In this document: positions 7,083-15,100 of the stretch, piece after piece
Position numbering within the stretch: the first letter of the stretch is position 1
Layout of the letters: each line of letters opens with the position of its first letter
DNA from: Paenalicyclobacillus macrosporangiidus
GTDB taxonomy: Bacteria > Bacillota > Bacilli > Alicyclobacillales > Alicyclobacillaceae
Assembly (NCBI RefSeq): GCF_900116805.1
Contig: NZ_FPBV01000020.1
Span: forward strand, 1 to 64,000
Length of the DNA stretch: 64,000 nt
Direction of reading: 5' to 3'
Position numbers and translations under genes: made by a program
The notes under the pieces: generated by a model
Seen by the model: only the letters and a program-made list of their open reading frames with translations
What the model was told of the DNA's origin: nothing
Databases searched by the model: none

Positions 7083-8540
7083 ATGAACTGGATTCGCGTT
7101 GGATTCGGAGGCCATCGCACCGTTCGATTGCTGCAGTGCGTTGCACTGTTGCACAGCATCTGTCAGGGGATTTCGGTGGTGGATGTCAGTCTCTACCTCC
7201 AATCATTGGGATGGAACGGACTTGCCATCGGCGGTGTCCTCGCGGTCTCCGGCGTGTTTCGGAGCCTGTGGACGGTGTTCTCTGGAGATCTCACTCAATA
7301 TCTCGGTGCAAAGCGTTTTATCATGAGCTTCCATCTGTTGTCCGGCGCTGCAGCGCTCGTGCTCTCGGTCACGGCAAATCCAGTTGCGATTTGTTGTGCC
7401 ACCAGCTTGGCTGGCTTCGGGCGCGGCCACAGTGGATCCGGCGGCCCCACATCGCCCATCGAGCGGGCATGGTTGCGGGCCTATACGCGCCAGCGTGATG
7501 CCCGCGCAACCAGTGTCATCTTTGGCATGAACGCGGCCCTGGGGTACCTGGGGATGTGTATCGGATCCCTGATTGCCGCACTTCCCTCGGGCCTCAAAGT
7601 TTGGTTTTCGGGAGCCATCGCGTATCGCCCCGTGTTCGTCGTCGTGGCTGTCCTGTCCTTCGCATGTTCATGGATCATTCATCTGGCATCGGGTGGCGAA
7701 CGCAAGCAGCGCCGAAGCGTACAACCATCGTCGGACCATGACGGTGCCGACGTCACTGGACGCCGTTCGAACAATCGCGGTGCATGCTCGAATCTGCTGG
7801 TGGTGGCTCTCATTGTTATCGTTGTGACCGTCACGACATCCCATTGGAATCGTTGGTTTCCGCGCGCTGAAAGGATAGGCCCTTTGGTCCCTGTTCTGGC
7901 GGTTCTCATCCTCTTCGTTGGAAAATTGTCCTACCGTTATGCGGTTCTCGCGTGGCATTTGTCCAAGGGTCAGTCCATCAGCCGTCGGGACACTTCGTCT
8001 GGGCAGCAGGCGCACGCACCCAATCCGTTGGTCAATCCCATCAACAGCGTTGCCGTTGCGCTCTCCAGCACCATGACATCCTACTGGTTCTCCGCCCGCT
8101 TTCATGCGAACGAGGCGCTGATTGGGCTCGTCATTTCACTCTCCTATCTGGCCACCGGCGTGATGGCCGTGGTCCATACGCACCTGTCCAATCGGTTGGG
8201 TCAGGTCAAATCATTGGTGGTCACGCAACTGTACGGCGCCTTGCTTGTGCTCGCACTGCCATTCGCACCGTGGTTCTGGCTCGCTGCCGTGCTCAATGCG
8301 GCGTGCATGTCCCTCAATCTGGGCAGTCGAGGAAGTCGTTCCCTGGTCCTGACCGCTCGCCCACGACAGCCGCGTTCCTGGCAGCAGCGCGTGACCTCGG
8401 TACTGGTCCTGACGCTGACCACGGGCGCCTGGCCTGTGGCATTCGGTCATATGTTGGATGAGGGAGAGTACATCCTGCCATTCAGCATCGCCGCGTCTGT
8501 CCAATTCTTGTCCGCGTTGTGGTTGCGGGAGATACGTTGA
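7083..8540 (+). CDS. MFS-type transporter
   Basis: A 485-residue polytopic membrane protein with 10-12 hydrophobic helices and a degenerate major-facilitator motif A in the first loop (SGDLTQYLGAKR). The central loop (about residues 205-245) is long, hydrophilic and Arg/Ser-rich. The start MNWIRVGFGG was taken because GAGGG lies 8 bases upstream and the earlier frame reads through the operator region. It faces the WYL regulator divergently, suggesting regulated efflux. The substrate is not predictable. Confidence 0.75.
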   Translation: MNWIRVGFGGHRTVRLLQCVALLHSICQGISVVDVSLYLQSLGWNGLAIGGVLAVSGVFRSLWTVFSGDLTQYLGAKRFIMSFHLLSGAAALVLSVTANPVAICCATSLAGFGRGHSGSGGPTSPIERAWLRAYTRQRDARATSVIFGMNAALGYLGMCIGSLIAALPSGLKVWFSGAIAYRPVFVVVAVLSFACSWIIHLASGGERKQRRSVQPSSDHDGADVTGRRSNNRGACSNLLVVALIVIVVTVTTSHWNRWFPRAERIGPLVPVLAVLILFVGKLSYRYAVLAWHLSKGQSISRRDTSSGQQAHAPNPLVNPINSVAVALSSTMTSYWFSARFHANEALIGLVISLSYLATGVMAVVHTHLSNRLGQVKSLVVTQLYGALLVLALPFAPWFWLAAVLNAACMSLNLGSRGSRSLVLTARPRQPRSWQQRVTSVLVLTLTTGAWPVAFGHMLDEGEYILPFSIAASVQFLSALWLREIR

Positions 8541-8710
8541 AGCCTCCAACGCACCTCTGTGAAGGGGAAGTTGGCGACACGGTGGGATCGAACCAAATCC
8601 TCAAAGGAGTGCAGAGAGTCGACAGACACCCCCTCCCACGAGGATGGGGGCTTTGCTGCCGAACTGATTGGAAGTCGACGCGTTCTCATAAAAAATTCTC
8701 CGCCACCCTC

Positions 8711-8739
8711 TTGAAAACGACACACATGTCGCTTATTCT
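8711..8739 (+). promoter_or_regulatory. Promoter of the MFS/TetR unit
   Basis: TTGAAA, a 17-base spacer and TATTCT. The spacer contains ACGACACACATGTCGC, an imperfect copy of the palindrome that starts two bases after the -10 box. Confidence 0.7.
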
Positions 8740-8740
8740 C

Positions 8741-8764
8741 ATAAACGACACATGTGTCGTTTAT
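8741..8764. promoter_or_regulatory. Perfect 24-bp palindrome, candidate TetR operator
   Basis: ATAAACGACACA is followed directly by its exact reverse complement. It covers the expected transcription start just after the -10 box, where a bound repressor would block initiation. The TetR-family gene at 9856 in the same unit is the obvious ligand-responsive repressor. The pairing is inferred from position. Confidence 0.7.
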
Positions 8765-8791
8765 TTTGATTCGGTTCTGGGAGTGGGAATC

Positions 8792-9902
8792 TTGATAGGG
8801 AATCAGCGGGCGGCGACAGGGATATTTCATTTCAGGGATTACCGGTACCTAACCCTTGCTCAGGTCATCTCAAGTCTCGGGGATTGGTTGGATTACTTGG
8901 CACTTCTGGCACTGGTGGGACTCAAGTGGAACGCGTCCCCGATGGAAATTGGGCTCTGCATTTTCGCATTCGCGGCACCGGCGGTTGTGTTGGGCCCGGT
9001 CGCGGGCGTCATTGCCGACAGGATGGAGCGAAAGACGCTCATGATTGTGTCAGACTTGGTGAGAGCGGGACTCGTCCTCTCCATCGTATGGGTGACGTCT
9101 ATCTGGGGTTTTGGTCGCTGTGTTTTCAATCCACACGGCGTTCTACATCGATGCCATGAGCTTTTTATGCTCCGCCTTGTTGCTCACGCAATTGTCGCGA
9201 TGGGCGTCAAAGCAGAAGACCGGCCAGGGCAAAGAGCGGATGTGGCAACAGCTTGTCGAGGGCACCAAGTTCATCCGGAAGGATGCCGTCCTCTGGTACG
9301 GCACACTGGTTCTCGGGGCCATTCTCCTTGCCGTGATGGTGGCGGACTCTCAACTGACGGTGCTGTTGCGCCAGATTCCACACATGTCGCCGACGTTCAT
9401 CGCGATCGCCATGGCGGCCTCGGGGATTGGGATGTTGCTTGGTGCTGGTGTACTGAGCCAGCGATCCACTCGGTCGGTGATGGCTGCGTTGGGAAGCGGA
9501 TCGGCAGGGATTGGGGTGGTATACGGATTCGCGGCCAACTTCACGCACGTGAGCATCACACTTGCGTGGGCCCTTCTTCCTGCGCTGTTTCTGGTCGGTG
9601 GCGCGTGTGCGGCATTGGTCTTTATCCCATTTCAAGCCGCCATGCAGAAGCGGACGCCGGTTGAGTTCACGGGACGGGTGTTTGGTACACTGAACAGTGT
9701 CATGACCTTGTCCACGATTCTCGGACCGGTCGTGGGAGGCATTCTGGTGACCACTTGCGGCGTCGTCGGCGCATTCTTGGGATGTGGCATCGCGCTGGTG
9801 ATGCTCGGACTCGTCATTCTCGCCATAAAGAACAAGATTGAACCGAGGGATTCATATGTCGCCGAAAGTAACGGAGGAACACAAGGAGCAACGGAAGCGT
9901 GA
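8792..9902 (+). pseudogene. MFS transporter, disrupted by an internal out-of-frame deletion
   Basis: The first part, from a TTG preceded by GGGAGTGG, reads a normal MFS N-terminus (FRDYRYLTLAQVISSLGDWL, then motif A ADRMERKTLMIVSDLVRAGL) as far as about base 9105. The rest (FYIDAMSFLCSALLL onward) continues in another frame to 9902. Joined, the parts total about 370 residues; members of this family run to about 420-430, and the segment normally lying between these two motifs is missing. That indicates a deletion of roughly 60 codons that also shifts the frame, not a simple one-base slip. It could also be an assembly artefact. It overlaps the downstream TetR start, as in an intact operon. Confidence 0.75.
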
Positions 9903-10488
9903 AATCGTCGAAGCGGCGAAGCGCGTGTTCAAACGCAAGGGGTTCGCCCAGGCGACGATGCACGATATCGTTGAAGAATCGGGCATGAGCCGCGGCGGAG
10001 TGTACATGTACTTTTCCAGCAAGGAGGAGATCTTTGACGCCATCCTCGAGCAGAACGACGCAGAATTGTTTGCTGGCATTCGGGAGATGGTGGATAGGCA
10101 CGAGACCATGTGGGGAGTCGTTGAGGAATTCATCGAGATGGCGGAACACGAACTGCCGAACGTCACCCATGACATCGGTCCCGTGGTGTACGAAGTCTTG
10201 ATGGGTTCCTGGAGAGACGAAGAAAAAAGGGCGTTGGCGAAACAGCGTTATCAACAGACGGTCGACATGTACGTCAGCATCCTTCAGCACGGAGTAGAGA
10301 GTGGGGAGTTTCGTCCGATACTCCCCATTGAGGATATCGCAAAGTCCACGCTATCGTTCATTGATGGATTGACGTTGCACATTCTCCATCTTGGCCGCGA
10401 ATCCATAAATCTGCGCGGTCAACTGACGGCTCTGAAGGCGTATTTGAGGCACGCCTTGCAGGTGCAAGGAGGCGGGGACGGAATGTAG
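9856..10488 (+). CDS. TetR family transcriptional repressor
   Basis: A 210-residue regulator. The N-terminal HTH (residues 12-60) contains AKRVFKRKGFAQATMHDIVE and SRGGVYMYFSSKEEIFDAIL, classic for TetR. The C-terminal ligand-binding part resembles the YfiR-type domain. The ATG with GAGGGA upstream (MSPKVTEEHKEQRK) is preferred to an earlier TTG. It overlaps the end of the broken MFS gene by 47 bases, so the two were translated from one message. It probably represses the unit through the palindrome at 8741-8764 and releases it on binding a transported compound. Confidence 0.9.
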   Translation: MSPKVTEEHKEQRKREIVEAAKRVFKRKGFAQATMHDIVEESGMSRGGVYMYFSSKEEIFDAILEQNDAELFAGIREMVDRHETMWGVVEEFIEMAEHELPNVTHDIGPVVYEVLMGSWRDEEKRALAKQRYQQTVDMYVSILQHGVESGEFRPILPIEDIAKSTLSFIDGLTLHILHLGRESINLRGQLTALKAYLRHALQVQGGGDGM

Positions 10489-10583
10489 TTGAATGGCCGA
10501 ATTCGTCCGTCCGGCTCGATCCCGCTCTCTGTTGGTGATCAACGCAACGAAGAACATTGGTCCGGATCGGCGCCTGGCACATA

Positions 10584-11084
10584 TTAAAGTAATTTCGCCA
10601 TCCAATATTCGTCCACATACCTGCCATCGACAAACAGCGTCTCCCGTGCGATCCCTTCAACCTCGAAGCCCATCTTGCGATACAAAGCGATCGCCGTCCC
10701 ATTGTGTGTCATCACGGTGAGTTCGAGTCGATGTGCCCCAACGCTGCGAGCCCACTCCTCCATCGTTTGGAACAATGCGGTGCCAATACCCTGCCCGGCG
10801 TACGCCTGCAACACACCGATCACGAGATACACGGTGTGGCGATTTCGCCGTAGCCGACCACCGTATGCCTGCAAATGCCCGACAAGCTGATGGTCAGACT
10901 CTGCCACGAAAATCATTTGGTTATCCGTCTTCAATATCGACTCGATTTGCTTCCGCTGTTCAGCGATCGTTGTGGTTCGTTCGCCCGGTTCATAGAGCAT
11001 AAACGATGTTTCGCGATCCAGACGACGGCAGAGTTCAAGGTATGGTTCAGCGTCGGTGGCCGCTATGGGTCGAATCTTGTACAT
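10584..11084 (-). CDS. GNAT family N-acetyltransferase
   Basis: A 166-residue acetyltransferase (MYKIRPIAATDAEPYLELC). The acetyl-CoA binding motif is VLQAYAGQGIGTALFQ, followed by the strand LELTVMTHNGTAIALYRKMG that closes the GNAT fold. The ATG lies after GAGAGGGGAAACC, which decides against a longer frame. It resembles the ribosomal-protein/antibiotic-type acetyltransferases of Bacillota, but the acceptor is unknown. It converges with the TetR gene. Confidence 0.87.
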   Translation of the reverse strand: MYKIRPIAATDAEPYLELCRRLDRETSFMLYEPGERTTTIAEQRKQIESILKTDNQMIFVAESDHQLVGHLQAYGGRLRRNRHTVYLVIGVLQAYAGQGIGTALFQTMEEWARSVGAHRLELTVMTHNGTAIALYRKMGFEVEGIARETLFVDGRYVDEYWMAKLL

Positions 11085-11490
11085 CGGTTTCCCCTCTCGT
11101 TCCTTCCCGGAGAGCACATGGACGGGGTTGATCTCCACTTTGAACTGTCTCGTCTTGGCAAAGCGAAATTTGCCCGAATCCAGTCACGCGGAAGTCATTG
11201 CAATTGTTCTTTATCAGATTAACTTAGATGACGCGGTTTTGCATGGGGGGTTTCCGTAGGATTGGGGGATAGCCCACCGTCTCGAAATGGTCTTCGTATA
11301 CTCTGGAATCCAGACTTCGCCCCCCGTTCCGCCGGCCAACAGGACACTGGTCGACTGTGGGGGACGTGCATGCAACATTTCAAAATGGTGGGGAGACAGA
11401 TTGAGGAGGGATGCCAGACGAGGTCCGCGGAAACAGGGCGCAGAGTCCACAGCGCGGTCCAGCCACAGATTTGAACCAGGTTGCCTGTTT
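11085..11490. other. Intergenic stretch without a recognised gene
   Basis: I see no supported coding frame, RNA gene or terminator here. Short open frames on both strands lack ribosome binding sites and family character. Confidence 0.5.
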
Positions 11491-11721
11491 CTAGAACTCC
11501 GGGAGCTGATCAAGATTGTTCCCTTCGGCGTATTCGGTTGATCCTGCCGCGTCGCGGATCTCCCAGGTGCCGTCTGCGTGTACGTCGGACAGCGAATCCA
11601 CTTCGCCATTCTGGGCCATCGTGCGTGCTTCGTCAATGGACACCACACGGCCGTCGTTCGTTAACAGGTGCGTGATGTTGCCGCGCCCATCCTTGCGGAC
11701 ACGGACAAATTTGGTTCCCAT
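11491..11721 (-). CDS. DUF3892 family protein
   Basis: A 76-residue small protein (MGTKFVRVRKDGRGNITHLL) with the DGRVVSIDEARTMA segment typical of DUF3892, a family of short cytosolic proteins of unknown function. The second ATG was chosen because AAGGGGG lies seven bases before it and directly abuts the first ATG. The C-terminal half (WEIRDAAGSTEYAEGNNLDQ) carries the conserved strand-rich end of the family. It is probably monocistronic. Confidence 0.8.
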   Translation of the reverse strand: MGTKFVRVRKDGRGNITHLLTNDGRVVSIDEARTMAQNGEVDSLSDVHADGTWEIRDAAGSTEYAEGNNLDQLPEF

Positions 11722-12053
11722 GTGCATCCCCCTTCAGGAAGATGGTGTGAACATCATCCTGATATCCTCCGCTAGGTCTCGTACTCGTATGTACCCGAAA
11801 ACGGCTCATGGATGCAGATGGTCAATACATCTCAAAGAGGCCCAGAAAACGGTTTGTGAATCCACAAAACTTCCACGTCGATACCCCTTGAATGAATCCA
11901 ACCCATGAAGGGCGTCAGAGAAGATCGCATGCCAGTGACGTGAATCCGCCGCAGATAGGGTCCAATTTGTCCACATTGGCCCCTTGTCGGTCTCATCTCT
12001 CCTCATCGGCTCGTACGATGGCTTGAACATCGAAACGAAGGGGGAGAGGGAGA
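11722..12053. other. Intergenic stretch without a recognised gene
   Basis: No supported gene. Overlapping short frames exist on both strands but none has a ribosome binding site with family-like sequence. The last bases (GAAGGGGGAGAGGGAGA) form a ribosome-binding-like stretch for the following small ORF. Confidence 0.5.
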
Positions 12054-12290
12054 GTGCATCCAGAGCGTTCGCAGGATTCGGTCGGACACGCAGATGAGGG
12101 CGGGCCCGGCTTCGTCGGATCGCCGATGGCGATGCCGTTTGCGAAGACAGGTCCGCGCGTCACGGGTCTCGATGCGGATCTTGCCATGATATCGATTCAT
12201 GCGCTTTCGGTTGCCGCGGACGCGGACATCCGGATGGCTGATGTGTCGGCGCAGTTTAACGGGGGTTCGGCGCTGAGGTGGTGCCCATGA
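12054..12290 (+). CDS. Possible small leader protein of the glycan cluster (78 aa)
   Basis: I do not recognise this frame. It begins at a GTG closely preceded by a strong purine stretch (AAGGGGGAGAGGGAG), and its stop overlaps the start of the dehydrogenase as ATGA, the usual sign of translational coupling. The product is soluble with no motif (PMAMPFAKTGPRVTGLDADL in the middle). It may be a real small protein that sets the dehydrogenase start, or an untranslated region with a chance frame. Confidence 0.35.
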   Translation: MHPERSQDSVGHADEGGPGFVGSPMAMPFAKTGPRVTGLDADLAMISIHALSVAADADIRMADVSAQFNGGSALRWCP

Positions 12291-13339
12291 ACGTCGCCAT
12301 CATTGGCTGTGGATACATTGGCGAGAAACACGTTCAGGGGCTGGCGCAGGTGCCCGGTATCCGGCTGAGCGCTGTCTGCGACACCGAAGTCCGCCGCGCA
12401 GAGGAGTTCGCGGACAGGTACCGCCGTCTGGCGGACCGGGCGGACACGGATCCGGTGCAGGTGTGCAGTACCTACGGATTGCTCTTGGAGGACAGCCGGA
12501 TTGACGCGGTGTCCATCACCGTGCCGAGCGGATTGCATGCGACCATCGCGATGGCCGCCTTGAGGGCCGGAAAACACGTCATTCTGGAAAAGCCGATGGC
12601 GCTCTCAACGGGAGAGGCCAGGTCCCTGGTGGCGCTGTCTGTGGAGACGGGACGCAAACTGGCCGTCTGCCACCAGAAGCGGTTCTACCCTCATCTGCAG
12701 CATATCCGGACCTTGGTGGCCAGCGGCAGGCTGGGTCAGATTGTCTTTGGCACGGTGTCACTGGCCTACAACCGGACAGACGAGTATTACCAATCGATTC
12801 CGTGGCGCGGCACCTGGGCGATGGACGGGGGGGTGCTGTTGAATCAAGCGATTCACGACATCGATCTCTTGCTTTGGTTCATGGGGAACCCCGTATCGGT
12901 GCTGGGACAGGTTCAACGGTTGCTGAGACCGATGGAGGCGGAGGACACGGCCGCGGCGGTGGTGGCGATGGCGGACGGGGGAATCGCGGCCGTCACGGCC
13001 ACCGTTTGCGCGCCGAAGGGCCACTCGGAAGAATACATGACCCTGGTCGGAACGCGCGGCGCATTGACACTGTCCGGAAAGACGATGCAACCCACGTCCT
13101 GGAAAGTGGAGGAAGAGCCCGTTCCGGAATTCGTGGACGTCGATCCGTACGCGCGATTGTACAAGGATTTTTCCGAGGCGGTTGCGGAGAATCGCGATCC
13201 CTTTGTCAGCGGCAAGGAAGCGCTGCCCGCGTTGGAGACCATTTTCGGCGTCTACTCATCGTCGCTGCGGCGAAGCGGGGTTCGCCTGCCCGCGGAAGAT
13301 GTATCCACGCTGCAGATGAACAACGTGTTCACATCGTAG
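12287..13339 (+). CDS. Gfo/Idh/MocA family sugar dehydrogenase
   Basis: A 350-residue NAD(P)-dependent oxidoreductase. The Rossmann start is MNVAIIGCGYIGEKHVQG, the catalytic EKP motif lies in KHVILEKPMALS (near residue 100), and the C-terminal alpha/beta domain follows from about residue 125 with the family His in AIHDIDLLLWF. In front of an acetyltransferase and a DegT aminotransferase it most resembles the WlbA/WbpB step, oxidation of a nucleotide sugar at C3 before transamination. The nucleotide sugar itself is inferred. It is the first certain gene of a run of closely spaced + strand genes to 20361. Confidence 0.88.
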   Translation: MNVAIIGCGYIGEKHVQGLAQVPGIRLSAVCDTEVRRAEEFADRYRRLADRADTDPVQVCSTYGLLLEDSRIDAVSITVPSGLHATIAMAALRAGKHVILEKPMALSTGEARSLVALSVETGRKLAVCHQKRFYPHLQHIRTLVASGRLGQIVFGTVSLAYNRTDEYYQSIPWRGTWAMDGGVLLNQAIHDIDLLLWFMGNPVSVLGQVQRLLRPMEAEDTAAAVVAMADGGIAAVTATVCAPKGHSEEYMTLVGTRGALTLSGKTMQPTSWKVEEEPVPEFVDVDPYARLYKDFSEAVAENRDPFVSGKEALPALETIFGVYSSSLRRSGVRLPAEDVSTLQMNNVFTS

Positions 13340-13352
13340 GGAGGAAGCATGC

Positions 13353-14306
13353 GTGTACGAAGGGGCCAACATTCTCGTGACAGGTGGTGCCGGCTTTCTC
13401 GGGAGCCGGCTGGTTGAACGATTGGCGGTCAATGCCGGCCACGTCTGGGTGGTGGACGACCTGTCGACGGGGCGGGCCGAAGCACTGCCCAGCTCAAGGA
13501 ACGTCACCTTCATCAAGGGCTCGGTGAGCGACGGATGTCTGCTCCGAGAACTCCTCTCGGACGTCGACTACGTCTTTCACTTCGCCGCCAGGAACATTGT
13601 CTTGTCCGTTCAACAACCGGAATCCGACTACCTGGTCAACACCCACGGCACCGTGCAACTGCTGTTGAACAGTCTGGCGCACCGCGGGCGAATCCGCAGA
13701 TGGGTGTATGCGTCGACAGCGTCCGTCTATGGAAACAGCCCGGTAATGCCCATCAAGGAAGGAACGTACGACGTGTCCGTTCCGTACGCAGCCAGCAAAT
13801 TGGCCGGAGAGCTGTTTGCCGTGGCGTACGGCCGGTCGTTCGGTCTGCCCGTGACGTGTCTTCGGTTTTCCAATGTCTACGGTCCTGGTCAAACGAGTTC
13901 CAATCCGTACTGCGGAGTGGTCTCCAAATTCATGCAGGCAATCCTGGACGGCGAGCCGTTGACCATCTATGGCGACGGTACGCAAACCCGGGATTTCACC
14001 TTCGTCGACGACGCCATTCAGGCCGCGCTCCTGGCAGGGGTATCGGAACGGACCACGGGCCGGGTGTTGAATGTGGGGACTGGCATTGAAACGCCGGTAA
14101 ACACCCTCGCTCAGCTTGTCATGAACACCACCGGGAATCCCCGCCATCCGGTCGTACACCGCGAGAAGCGGAAAGTGGACGGCATCTACCGAAGAGTCAT
14201 GGACGCGACAGCCCTGCGGTCCTTGACCGGTTGGCAGCCGATTCACACGTTGGACAGCGGATTGAAAATCACGTGGGAATGGTTCTTGAACCAACACCGG
14301 AGCTGA
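13353..14306 (+). CDS. NAD-dependent epimerase/dehydratase (extended SDR)
   Basis: A 317-residue nucleotide-sugar epimerase or dehydratase. The cofactor site is GGAGFLGSRLVE (GxxGxxG), followed by VDDLSTGR and the catalytic S...YxxxK set (ASTASVYGN and PYAASKLAGE). The C-terminal substrate region includes YGPGQTSSNPYCGVVSKF and YGDGTQTRDFTFVDD. The closest general type is a UDP-glucose/GlcNAc 4-epimerase. The GTG start sits after GGAGGAAGC. It follows the dehydrogenase by 13 bases and probably supplies a C4-epimer for the sugar made here. Confidence 0.9.
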   Translation: MYEGANILVTGGAGFLGSRLVERLAVNAGHVWVVDDLSTGRAEALPSSRNVTFIKGSVSDGCLLRELLSDVDYVFHFAARNIVLSVQQPESDYLVNTHGTVQLLLNSLAHRGRIRRWVYASTASVYGNSPVMPIKEGTYDVSVPYAASKLAGELFAVAYGRSFGLPVTCLRFSNVYGPGQTSSNPYCGVVSKFMQAILDGEPLTIYGDGTQTRDFTFVDDAIQAALLAGVSERTTGRVLNVGTGIETPVNTLAQLVMNTTGNPRHPVVHREKRKVDGIYRRVMDATALRSLTGWQPIHTLDSGLKITWEWFLNQHRS

Positions 14307-14326
14307 ACGGATGGGAGGTGGGTGCC

Positions 14327-15076
14327 GTGCAGGAATATGTGATTCATCCGACTGCGCGGGTCGGGGAGCGGTGCAGAATCGGCTGGCATGTGGTCATCCA
14401 TGACCATGTCGTGATTGGCGATGACGTCGAGATTGGCGACAACGTCGTCATTCACGAACGTACCGAGATTGGGAGCCGGACCACCGTGGGGGCGAACAGC
14501 GTGTTGGGGAAACCACCGATGACGAATCGCCGCATCAAGAGAAAACCGCAACTCACAGAGCCCCTGCGTATCGGCGCGGATGCCGCCATCGGTTCGTGCG
14601 CCGTCCTGTCCGCCGGATCGGTTCTGGAAGACGGTGTCTTGGTAGGAGATCTCGCATCGGTTCGGGAAGGCGTCTTCGTCGGAGCCGATTCGGTCATCGG
14701 CAGGTGTGCCACGGTTGAACTGAATACCCGCATCGGCAAACGGGTCGTGATTCAGACCGGTGCGTACATCACGGGGGATTCGGTCTTGGAGGACGACGTG
14801 TTTGTGGGACCGGAGGTGTCCACGTCGAACGACAAGTTCATGGGGCTGGTCCCCTACCCATACCGCGGTCCCTGCATCGAAACGGGAGCGCGCATTGGGA
14901 ACAACGCCACGCTCCTCCCGGGGGTGCGCGTCGGGGCGGGAGCCATTGTGGGAGCGGGGGCCGTGGTGACGCGTGACGTCCCTCCACATGTGGTCGTGGT
15001 CGGTGTCCCCGCTCACGGAACGGGAAAGCGGCTGGCGGCCGGGGACGCAGACATGAGTCCGCCGCCTGAACGGTGA
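14327..15076 (+). CDS. Left-handed beta-helix (hexapeptide repeat) acetyltransferase
   Basis: A 249-residue acyltransferase built almost entirely of hexapeptide repeats (VIGDDVEIGDNVVIHERTEI and many more), ending in PGVRVGAGAIVGAGAVVTRD, the standard acetyl-CoA-binding coil set. The GTG start was chosen because GGGAGGTGG lies shortly upstream; the earlier open frame overlaps the epimerase. In the WlbB/WbpD position it would N-acetylate the amino group added by the next gene. It is longer than usual WlbB enzymes because of a second N-terminal set of coils. The acceptor is inferred from context. Confidence 0.87.
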   Translation: MQEYVIHPTARVGERCRIGWHVVIHDHVVIGDDVEIGDNVVIHERTEIGSRTTVGANSVLGKPPMTNRRIKRKPQLTEPLRIGADAAIGSCAVLSAGSVLEDGVLVGDLASVREGVFVGADSVIGRCATVELNTRIGKRVVIQTGAYITGDSVLEDDVFVGPEVSTSNDKFMGLVPYPYRGPCIETGARIGNNATLLPGVRVGAGAIVGAGAVVTRDVPPHVVVVGVPAHGTGKRLAAGDADMSPPPER

Positions 15077-15100
15077 GGCAGTGAACAAGGGGGAAGACCG

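Noticed and set aside
11430-11495. tRNA-like segment with GAAACAGG/CCTGTTTC ends and a GGTTCAAATC element on the minus strand
   Set aside because: The T-arm and anticodon arm do not pair, so it is not a functional tRNA; probably chance.
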